A stretch of 64,000 bases of DNA, taken from NCBI GenBank assembly GCA_025782575.1, contig JALGYY010000048.1:41663-105662 (forward strand), read 5' to 3'. Below, one piece after another: positions 44,070-51,118 of the stretch. The position numbers were made by a program, and so were the translations under genes. A model generated the notes under the pieces. The model did not search any database. It was not told the DNA's origin and worked only from the letters and a program-made list of their open reading frames with translations. The DNA comes from a bacterium. GTDB taxonomy: Bacteria; Orphanbacterota; Orphanbacteria; Orphanbacterales; Orphanbacteraceae. Each line of letters begins with the position of its first letter. The first letter of the stretch is position 1.

Positions 44070-44728
44070 CGCGAGGTCTCCTCTTTCTCAGATTCGGAAG
44101 TCAGCTTTTTTAGAAGGCGATCCAGTTTTTTGGTGTCTGACTTGCCGCAATAGGCTACAAGCCCATCCCTGTCCAGCACCAAGATGGTGGGGATGTACCT
44201 GATCCCCAAATATTTGCCGTTCTTCTCAGTCGGATCTGCGATCAGTTTCCCGGGGACATTGCGTTCGCCCGCCACTCTCGCGACTTCAGAAACCGGCTCA
44301 CCCAGGCTGATGGAAGCCCAGGCGGGTGCCCGAGGTGAATCGGCAAAGAGGAGGAACAGCTCCTGCAGTTTCGGCCATTCTTTCTTGCACACCGTACACC
44401 AGGTCGCCCAGAAGACGACGACCAAAGGACGTTCCTCACGGAGACCGTCCCAAGTGAGAGTGTCGCCTGCGACCGACACCCAGTCCACTGCCGGAGGCGC
44501 TTCTCCTTCGCGGATCTTCTTTGTTTCTGCTTCAACGGTCTGGGGGGAAAGGGTCATCAATAAAAGCACAGCACCTGTGGCGACTCCCCACAACCATCTC
44601 CACGGCGTGAGGTGAGGGTTCGGCCGACACGACAAATCATGCGTCGAGTATGGTCGACCTACTTGGTTGACGCTTTGAGAGAAGTTGAGTTTGTCATGTG
44701 GGAATCTGATCAACATCTGAACCGGCAA
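44066..44728 (-). CDS. TlpA-like thioredoxin-fold protein
   Basis: The hydrophobic anchor LWGVATGAVLLLMTLSPQTV is followed by a periplasmic thioredoxin fold. The redox motif is VVFWATWCTVCKKEWPKLQE (C-T-V-C), and the cis-Pro strand is YLGIRYIPTILVLDRDG. The region before the anchor (MPVQMLIRFPHDKLNFSQ...) is atypically long, so a later start is possible. TlpA/ResA proteins reduce periplasmic disulfides, for example for cytochrome c or metal proteins. It is the first gene of a coupled three-gene operon with a barrel-like protein and a CarboxypepD_reg lipoprotein, perhaps metal related. Confidence 0.8.
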   Translation of the reverse strand: MPVQMLIRFPHDKLNFSQSVNQVGRPYSTHDLSCRPNPHLTPWRWLWGVATGAVLLLMTLSPQTVEAETKKIREGEAPPAVDWVSVAGDTLTWDGLREERPLVVVFWATWCTVCKKEWPKLQELFLLFADSPRAPAWASISLGEPVSEVARVAGERNVPGKLIADPTEKNGKYLGIRYIPTILVLDRDGLVAYCGKSDTKKLDRLLKKLTSESEKEETSR

Positions 44729-45213
44729 CCAGAAAACGAGATCTACTGACCAGGGGGCGCTCCTCTGGCAGCAGTCTCAGGAATCACCAACCATGGTGAT
44801 AGGATCTTGCCGGGATGTCCTATTTGACAGATAGCCAGTTAGGCTATCAGGGTCGTGAAGCAAAAATACCATGCACATTCTAAAACCGTCAAGAAAAAAA
44901 TCAGTCGTTGATACGCGAAGCAAGGCGAGACGCGGCCTTGTCATTTCTTGTCTCTCTCACACACTCGCTGAGCCGCTACACTTTACGCGTAGCAAACCGA
45001 TCTATCCAAGATGAGAAGAACAGGATTGACGATGCCCGCTCTCGGGATTGCTAGTGCTGCAGAATTCATGGAAGTCCGACATCTTATCACCTGCATATCA
45101 CGCGCAAGAAGATAATCCGCAACTATCTGATCGGATTCCCCGATGAGATCACTGTGTAGAGATGTGGCCCATGGCGGGCGTTCTCACGTAATCCCTTTGT
45201 CTGGAGGTGTGCC
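44729..45213. other. Intergenic region with two perfect hairpins
   Basis: No gene seen. ATCACCA...TGGTGAT (44783-44800, 4-base loop) and GATAGCC...GGCTATC (44830-44848, 5-base loop) are perfect inverted repeats. The second directly follows TTGACA (44824-44829), so it could be an operator over a promoter. No good -10 was found at the right distance. The region separates two divergent genes. Confidence 0.45.
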
Positions 45214-45789
45214 TTGAGGAGAGGACAGTATCCCGTACGGCCTCTGTTTCTTATCTTGCTGATAACCTGTTTCATCGCTTCCGCTCACGCCGGAGGCAGC
45301 CCGGTTTCGGGCAAAATCATCATCAATGATGTAGCCCTTTCCCCGGACGAAGTGATCGCCCTGGATCAGCTATTCAGGACGACCATTCCATCTGGGAATT
45401 ACTGGTACGATTCTGTGTGCGGGGCCTGGGGTTACATTGGCGGACCGACCATGGGCTTCACACGAGCGGCCCTTCCGGTCGCGGGAGCCCTCAGACCCGA
45501 TGTTTCCGGTGGTGGAACGGGGGTTTTCATCAACGGCCGAGAAATTCACCCTAAGGATCTTATGGCACTGCAGCAGTGCACACCCGTTTACCCCGGCCGC
45601 TACTGGCTGAATGATCAGGGTTACGCCGGCTATGAAGGGGGGCCTCCCCTTCTAAACCTCTTTCAACTCTGCGGGAACAACGGGGGGTCGAGCAAAGTTA
45701 CCCTGCTGAACTACGGCAGCGTAATCGCCGGTGACGGGATTATCGGTTTTATCGACAGCGAGGGCAGGAGCTTTTCCAGCGGTCAGTAG
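45214..45789 (+). CDS. Secreted protein with two tandem WY/GG repeat domains
   Basis: TTG start with GGAGGTG upstream, signal peptide RPLFLILLITCFIASAHAGG, 191 residues. Two homologous ~45-residue units: IIINDVALSPDEVIALDQLF ... GNYWYDSVCGAWGYIGGP and VFINGREIHPKDLMALQQCT ... GRYWLNDQGYAGYEGGP. A glycine-rich end follows. Single units of this kind (I/F-I-N-G-x-x-L-x-P-x-x-x ... P-G-x-Y-W-x-D) occur in many environmental bacteria with no known role. One unit has a Cys. It stands alone; extracellular binding is likely. Confidence 0.65.
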   Translation: MRRGQYPVRPLFLILLITCFIASAHAGGSPVSGKIIINDVALSPDEVIALDQLFRTTIPSGNYWYDSVCGAWGYIGGPTMGFTRAALPVAGALRPDVSGGGTGVFINGREIHPKDLMALQQCTPVYPGRYWLNDQGYAGYEGGPPLLNLFQLCGNNGGSSKVTLLNYGSVIAGDGIIGFIDSEGRSFSSGQ

Positions 45790-45958
45790 CCGGGAGTGAG
45801 GCGCCGATCCAATGAGGAGGGGCGGAGAGTCGTCGGAAACGGTCAGAAGTGCCGAATTCGGCGGCATATATGGTTTTGTAATTCGATCGTGTATTCGGTC
45901 AATATGGGGCGCTTGCTCGGTACCTACGCCCCCACATGGCGGGAGGATGGCGAGCCGC

Positions 45959-46080
45959 CTACCTCACCAGCGCAATCTTCCGCGTCTCCACATACCCACC
46001 AGCTTCCAGGCGTGTGAAGTAGATGCCCGATGACGCTTCGACTCCAGCCGCGTCGCGGCCATCCCTTGTGGTTATGTGGT
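45959..46080 (-). pseudogene. Remnant of a FlgD-like sorting domain
   Basis: In one minus-strand frame ending at TAG 45959 the sequence reads RDGRDAAGVEASSGIYFTRL, EAGGYVETRKIALVR, the classic end of a FlgD-like cassette. Upstream, the frame loses similarity after ~40 residues and no start exists. A family C repeat (45929-45952) lies immediately after the stop, and A5/B2 repeats lie upstream. The body of the gene has been lost. Confidence 0.6.
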
Positions 46081-46140
46081 TACTGGTCAACAGGGCGGCG
46101 ATTCCAATCGTTTGGGTCACTCTCTGCAGTATTCTCATCT

Positions 46141-46218
46141 AGTGCCTCCAGTATGTGCCTTGCCCCGCTTGACCTTACAGCGATCATGATTCATGCGTGA
46201 TTCCATGAAATCACAGCA
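46141..46218 (-). repeat. Family A repeat (copy A5)
   Basis: GTGCCTCCAGTATGTGCCTT through CCGCTTGACCTTACAGCGAT to TTCCATGAAATCACAGC on the plus strand; upstream of the FlgD-like remnant, in the same relative orientation as other copies. Confidence 0.6.
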
Positions 46219-46262
46219 ATAGGATTCCGGCCAGACAGCGGTCTGGAAGTGCGCAACTCGGT

Positions 46263-46325
46263 TAGACCCGAGACCTGTGTTAACCAAACGTACAAAAGTT
46301 CGCTTTCCTATCTCCGGTCCATTTC
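46263..46325 (+). repeat. Family B repeat (copy B2)
   Basis: GACCCGAGACCTGTGTTAACC and AAACGTACAAAAGTTCGC are nearly identical to copy B1 at 39893. Confidence 0.6.
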
Positions 46326-46401
46326 ACACATCGCCACGCCGAGCCGATAGGGGGCTACGGTGGAGGATCGACGAAGTAGGCCTTTCGGTAATTCTCGTAA
46401 T

Positions 46402-46878
46402 TCATTTCTCGCGCTCGTAGGCGAAGTCGATGCGCTGCGTTTCCCCGTTGTCTCCGGGACCTTCGATCGTTACCGTCAGCATAGTTTCCCCCACTCGTTC
46501 GTAGATGATCCGTTGGGGAAAATCGTGATTCAAGTTCTCGAACGTTGCGCTGTTCGCTCCGGTCGCAACGAGCCGGAATGGCACGGGTTCCGGATTCCTT
46601 CCTGGTTTGGTGATGTAGTAGAGATCATCACCCATGCTTGCCAGCAGGATCCATTCGTCTTGCCGTTTCGCGCCGGTCTCTCCGTCGACGATGTAGCTGG
46701 CGCCCTCGAGCAACGAATTACTGAGGCGTCCCCACGTTTCCTGGATCTTTCCGCCCGAGCGTAACCAGGAGCCCACAAGCCACTCGAACTCTTCGATCCC
46801 CTCGGATTTTGGCGCAGTCGCCGAAACACCGACCGAACTTCCCAGTATCGCAGCAAACAGCAATGCAAACAGTTTCAT
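46402..46878 (-). CDS. DUF6265-type secreted protein
   Basis: 158 residues with a signal peptide (KLFALLFAAILGSSVGVSAT). The domain is IEEFEWLVGSWLRSGGKIQE, TWGRLSNSLLEGASYIVD, then PVPFRLVATGANSATFENLN and HDFPQRIIYERVGETMLTV, matching the DUF6265 layout (a lipocalin-like barrel). Function unknown. The gene lies downstream of an AraC-type regulator on the same strand; the ~100-base gap does not prove an operon. Confidence 0.75.
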   Translation of the reverse strand: MKLFALLFAAILGSSVGVSATAPKSEGIEEFEWLVGSWLRSGGKIQETWGRLSNSLLEGASYIVDGETGAKRQDEWILLASMGDDLYYITKPGRNPEPVPFRLVATGANSATFENLNHDFPQRIIYERVGETMLTVTIEGPGDNGETQRIDFAYEREK

Positions 46879-46975
46879 GACTCATGACCCCCTCGCAATG
46901 TGACTCCTTAGTAAAACTTGTACGTCTAAGTCTAACTCGCCGGGCTCTTCAATAATTGTACGAATGCGACATGCG

Positions 46976-47785
46976 TCAGTGGCCGACAAAATGCGGTGCC
47001 ACACTTCCCGGATTACGGAAGAAGCGCGACGGCGAAACGCCCGCCAACATCCTGAAGTTGCGGATGAAATGCGCCTGATCAAAGTAACCGGCGGCGATTG
47101 CTGCCTGCGTGAGGTCAGGCCGGCGTTCCTGGTCGACGAGGCGAAAGACGCGCTGAAACCGAGTGATCGTCGCGAATGTCTTGGGGGTGAGCCCGACATG
47201 CTCGCCGAAGCGCCGTTGAAGTTGGCGAGGACTCAATCCGACTTTAGCAGCCAGATCTCCGATTCGGGCCTGTACGTGTGCATTTTCAATAGCCTGCACG
47301 CAATGCTCCACCAAAGGATCGGCGGCGCGGGTTGGGTCGAAGTGCGCCAGGAGAAAGCCGTCAAGAGTTCGCACCAGAGCGGCATCGGTCGTCGCCCCGC
47401 TTAGCCGCTCGAGCAATTCATCGCCCGACCGCATCTGTAGCGCACCCAATGCCACGGAACGACCGAGCAACTCGCGCAGCGGCACATGTGTGATTCCCGC
47501 AGGTCCGGCCGGTCGAAATCGGATCCCTATCGTGTACGCATGGTGCGGCGGCCGCAGCAGTGCGAATTGCTCTAACTGCCCGTGCAACATCACACGCGCC
47601 TGAAGTTCCCATGTCCCGTCGGGCAATTGAGACGCGAACGGCTCCCCGACATGCACGACCAGCTCCATGCACCCATCGGGAAACACGCGCTCCTCGGTTC
47701 GCCGAGGCGACACGCCTTCTAGGATCCAGTAGCAACGGACCCACCGTGACAGTTGCGTGCTAGGTAATAGCTCACGATACTGCAT
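46976..47785 (-). CDS. AraC family transcriptional regulator
   Basis: 269 residues. The N-terminal half (LSRWVRCYWILEGVSPRRTE, VFPDGCMELVVHVGEPF, YTIGIRFRPAG) is the DUF6597-like sensory domain common in AraC relatives. The C-terminal pair of helix-turn-helices is ARIGDLAAKVGLSPRQLQRR and LTQAAIAAGYFDQAHFIRNF, closing with AGVSPSRFFR. It probably controls the neighbouring DUF6265 gene or itself, in response to an unknown ligand. Confidence 0.85.
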   Translation of the reverse strand: MQYRELLPSTQLSRWVRCYWILEGVSPRRTEERVFPDGCMELVVHVGEPFASQLPDGTWELQARVMLHGQLEQFALLRPPHHAYTIGIRFRPAGPAGITHVPLRELLGRSVALGALQMRSGDELLERLSGATTDAALVRTLDGFLLAHFDPTRAADPLVEHCVQAIENAHVQARIGDLAAKVGLSPRQLQRRFGEHVGLTPKTFATITRFQRVFRLVDQERRPDLTQAAIAAGYFDQAHFIRNFRMLAGVSPSRFFRNPGSVAPHFVGH

Positions 47786-47895
47786 AACTGTCCTTCCAAG
47801 AACTCTCCGTGCCGGCCCTCCCGCACGGCCGCCAGGAGGGCACGGTTAGAGATTATCATATGTTTGCCTCTATCGGATTAGCTCTAGCCACAAGG

Positions 47896-47940
47896 GCAAG
47901 ACGGGTCTCTTTCACTGGCTCCCGGGTAGGACTCGAACTT
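47896..47940 (-). repeat. Family D repeat with tRNA 3'-end-like sequence
   Basis: Minus strand: GTTCGAGTCCTACCCGGGAG followed by CCA and AGTGAAAGAGACCCGTC. The first part looks like the T arm and acceptor end of a bacterial tRNA-Asn lacking one G, with no tRNA body upstream. A related but more altered version is at 49112-49146. Confidence 0.35.
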
Positions 47941-47945
47941 ACGAA

Positions 47946-48949
47946 CTACCGGCTCCTGAACAAGCTCTTGATTCCGCCCCAGGTGGCATTACTCCTGGTG
48001 CCGAACTCGATGCTTGTAGGCACCCCTCCAAACATGTTGTTCTCGATACCTACGTCCTGCGAATGGACCGTGTAACCGGCCGGCAAATCGTTGAAGATAG
48101 GGGCGCCCGAGAGGAATCCGGCTGTGTTCCTGGCATCGAAGACCATGCCGCCGTATGCGCTCCCGCCCCCACCCCCCGCACGGCGGTCAACACGAATTCC
48201 ACCCGAAGCGTAAAGGGAGTATTGACGGGGACGTTGGCCGATCCGGTAGTGACCGTGGCACTGAACGTTTCAGAGAATGCGCCGCCGGCGATCTGCGTGC
48301 CCAGGCCGGTGACGATTTCTGAAATCCCCCCCGAGTCCTCCAGCCATTTGTACTCCCCGTTGAAGGTCGTACCGTTGATCTGGATCGACATGTTCAACGC
48401 GGACTGGATTACATCGGGTTGGGCGACATAGTTGTAGTGAGAGGCCTCCCCGGACACATGGAAGTTTAGGGATACCGGGATGGTGGCCGGCGGTGTGGGA
48501 TCGGCGGTCGTGACCATTACGTCATCGATGACTAGGATCCCGCGGGTTCGGACGTGCTGATGTGCGGCTTTGTACTCGCCGAGACTCTGGCATAGCGAGT
48601 AGAGGCCGAACAGACCATTGTCATAGGTGCCGATAGCGCTGCTCCGAGCGTCCGGGCCGTTCCACACGCCGTCGTTGTTCGAATCCGACCATTGGAAAGA
48701 CTCGAACGCTGCGGACTGTGGTGTGACGTTTTCGACTGTCGCCCCGGAGATCAGCCAGTTATCCGCATTGAAGTGGTTGATTCCGGGCACCGTGCCCAGG
48801 GTCAACGAAGATCCCGACGCAGATGGTGCCGTCCCGATCAACAGGATCAGGGTCAGCGCCCATGCGGCGGGTCTGCCCATATTTTTGATCACATTGAAAT
48901 CCCGACTTTCGCGCAGTTGATTCAGGTTCGGCTTTGGTCTACTTCGCAT
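47946..48949 (-). pseudogene. Secreted beta-rich protein with WGxxK-type tail, frameshifted
   Basis: AAGGAG eight bases before the ATG at 48949 and a signal peptide (WALTLILLIGTAPSASGSS) support the start. About 250 residues of beta-rich domain follow (LTLGTVPGINHFNADNWLIS; ARTRG-type strands). At a C-rich run (48165-48178 on the plus strand) the frame slips. The other frame continues RAGGGGGSAYGGMVFDARNT, then AGFLSGAPIFNDLPAGYTVH and the tail NATWGGIKSLFRSR. A one-base correction gives ~330 residues. This tail has two extra residues after the usual final Arg. A homopolymer error is possible. Confidence 0.7.
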
Positions 48950-49069
48950 GCTCTTCACTCCTTTCAATCACTGTTCTGACTCATTAGTTTGATCTGAATG
49001 AGTAATCTCCCGAATCTTGAGAAATCGGTCGGTACCGGTCGGTGTCTTACCGGGCTTCATGGAGCACTG

Positions 49070-49146
49070 TGCCTACAAATGATTCCGTCAGCGTTGATTT
49101 CGAAGAAGTTACGGGTCTCTCTCGCTGGCTTCCCGGGTATGACGCT
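49070..49146 (-). repeat. Family D repeat copy
   Basis: GTGCCTACAAATGATTCCGT, GAAGAAGTTACGGGTCTC and GGCTTCCCGGGTATGACGC on the plus strand. The beginning resembles the start of family A, and it lies 120 bases before the gene at 48949. Confidence 0.45.
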
Positions 49147-49185
49147 TATTCGAACTGATTCGGGCGATTTGGTTAACGGTGTGAG

Positions 49186-49400
49186 ACCCGGGCGAGGCTT
49201 TTGAGCAAATACGGCGATTGGGTGTTAACCGCCACCTACTATAATGGAGAGGGAACAGCTGCCTGCTGGCGTCCGACCCAGGCTGAGAATGTGGCCAGGA
49301 GGAGCTGAAGATGGATGGTTTCAGTCATTTGCAGAGCTTAGGACGACGGCGAAAGTCGCGCTTCTGCAATTCGATCGAATTTTCGGACACTACGGGCTCG
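49186..49400 (+). repeat. Family E repeat (long copy)
   Basis: Contains ACTATAATGGAGAGGGAA, GAATGTGGCCAGGAGGAGC, ATGGATGGTTTCAGTC and CAATTCGATCGAATTTTCGG. The block at 61735-61905 has the same order, with a ~37-base stretch nearly identical between the two (49363-49400 and 61862-61899). Confidence 0.6.
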
Positions 49401-49440
49401 CAGACTACAACGATCCCCTTGTACAGTTTCGAACCTTCAC

Positions 49441-50901
49441 TTATCTCACTCGAACCAGCTTCTTGGTGACGAATCTACCATCAGCCGATAGACGCAAGAA
49501 ATACACTCCTCGAGGCACACGCCGCGACCGCGAATCCTTGCCGTCCCAATTAAAATGATGTTCTCCCACATGGAATGTCGCTCCATCGAACAGCACCTTG
49601 ACCAGACTGCCATTGAGACCATGTATCGTCGCGCGAACATTGCTCAGACTCTCATCACTCTGGAGCCTGAATGCGGCCTGAGACACGAATGGATTCGTAC
49701 CCGCCAAAGTCACGCTAAAGGGATTTCGCGGCCCCGGAGTGTGAATGTCGACGTTGGTCGGGACAGGGAGCCTCGCGAACCATCCTTCCCGGTTTCCGTC
49801 CGGATTGATACCTTCGCCGGCGAAAGCGGTGCCATCTGCAGACACAGCGGCGATGCTGATAGCTGACCAGCCAGATACATCGAGACCATAATCGTCTGTC
49901 AGAATATCAACGAAGTTTCGAAAGCCGTTCTGGTCATCCCAAAGCACTGGACCGATTGTTGGGCCACCGGCCGTTACGATGGAACCATCGTGTGTCGTGC
50001 TGGTTGCAACACTGTAACCATGCGCTGAATCGGGCAGAATATAGCCGATTCCTTCGCGCCAGATAAATATTTCTTCCATCGACTCACTCACTCTCGTCTG
50101 GCCGACTATGGCAGTGCCATCTTCGGAAATACCGTGAGGAATTGCGTAGAAGACACCACCAGGTACATCGCCAAGTCCTACAAGTCCGTCTGCTTCCGTC
50201 CACCGAAATACCTCGACCCCGAATTCGTTCCCCGAAAAGCTGAGTCCGCATATTGCCGATCCGTCGGCGGAGACACCGAATGCGAAGCTGTCAAGCGGGT
50301 TCGACGGAAGCCATCCCAGCCAGGTAACAGCGGTTGATGTGTTCCAACGAAACGCCTGGTTGGGCGTGGTTGAAGAGCTGCCTACTCCGACGATGTATTG
50401 ACCGTCAGATGAAACGTCAAACGCTTGTCCCCGCTCGAATCCCGCAGCGGTATCCACTAGTGCGACCATTCCGGTAGAGCTGGTCCAGCGAAATGCTACC
50501 GGACGAGAAGAACTTTCGGGATAGAACTGACCGACTATAACCTCTCCGTTGTTCGAAACTGCGCGTGCTTGGCTTCTCGTGACGCTCATTCCGCCGTCCC
50601 CTAAGGGAACAATGCCGCCTAACTCCGTCCACATGATCGCGACGAATGACGCAGTTGCCGTCGTGTCTACGCTGCGGCCCACTACGACTGAACCATCAGG
50701 AGATATATCGTAGGCACGGCTATCAAAAATTCCTCCCGGCAGGTCTCCAATGCCCAGAAATGATGCCGTCTGAATATTGGCCGAACTCGACGAAACGATT
50801 GGGAGAAACATCCCTGAGAGAGCCATTACCAGCACAAGAAAGCGACCAGGCAAGTTGGACAGGATAAGGTCACGGAACAAAAGCGAGCGCATACGAGACA
50901 T
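49441..50901 (-). CDS. Secreted HAF-repeat protein with FlgD-like tail
   Basis: 486 residues; signal peptide LVLVMALSGMFLPIVSSSSA. Eight or so HAF-type repeats follow the pattern A-x-x-V-S-x-D-G-x-x-I/V-V-G (DISPDGSVVVGRSVDTTATA; VSSDGQYIVGVGSSSTTPNQ; ISEDGTAIVGQTRVSESMEE), a propeller-like surface fold. The C-terminal ~85 residues are a FlgD-like cassette (NPFVSQAAFRLQSDESLSNV, GVYFLRLSADG, KKLVRVR). It is related in its repeats to the first part of the giant protein at 17346. A family A repeat provides the upstream region. Function unknown. Confidence 0.8.
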   Translation of the reverse strand: MSRMRSLLFRDLILSNLPGRFLVLVMALSGMFLPIVSSSSANIQTASFLGIGDLPGGIFDSRAYDISPDGSVVVGRSVDTTATASFVAIMWTELGGIVPLGDGGMSVTRSQARAVSNNGEVIVGQFYPESSSRPVAFRWTSSTGMVALVDTAAGFERGQAFDVSSDGQYIVGVGSSSTTPNQAFRWNTSTAVTWLGWLPSNPLDSFAFGVSADGSAICGLSFSGNEFGVEVFRWTEADGLVGLGDVPGGVFYAIPHGISEDGTAIVGQTRVSESMEEIFIWREGIGYILPDSAHGYSVATSTTHDGSIVTAGGPTIGPVLWDDQNGFRNFVDILTDDYGLDVSGWSAISIAAVSADGTAFAGEGINPDGNREGWFARLPVPTNVDIHTPGPRNPFSVTLAGTNPFVSQAAFRLQSDESLSNVRATIHGLNGSLVKVLFDGATFHVGEHHFNWDGKDSRSRRVPRGVYFLRLSADGRFVTKKLVRVR

Positions 50902-50934
50902 GGTATCCTCTTTCGTGGGTGCGGGATTGCACTA

Positions 50935-51020
50935 TACTTCCAAACAATGGCTCAGACTGCAACGGCCCGTTCGATCTCCGGACGCTAGTGATTCACGCTT
51001 GATTCCATCATACCACAACC
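50935..51020 (-). repeat. Family A repeat (copy A7)
   Basis: Minus-strand edge TTGTGGTATGATGGAATCAA and CGTGAATCAC are conserved; the core is diverged. It ends 34 bases before the start of the HAF-repeat gene. Confidence 0.5.
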
Positions 51021-51031
51021 ATTGGGGGCAC

Positions 51032-51118
51032 ACCCCACCTGGCGGGAGGTGGGCGGTGTTCATCTCGTGCAGAATGAGTTTTCGGACACCACGGGGACAG
51101 GACAACAGCGGACACTCT
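51032..51118 (+). repeat. Family C repeat (copy C3)
   Basis: CCCACCTGGCGGGAGGTGGGC, GTTCATCTCGTGCAGAATGAG and TTTTCGGACACCACGGGGAC. It sits between two minus-strand genes and directly abuts the kinase stop. Confidence 0.45.
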
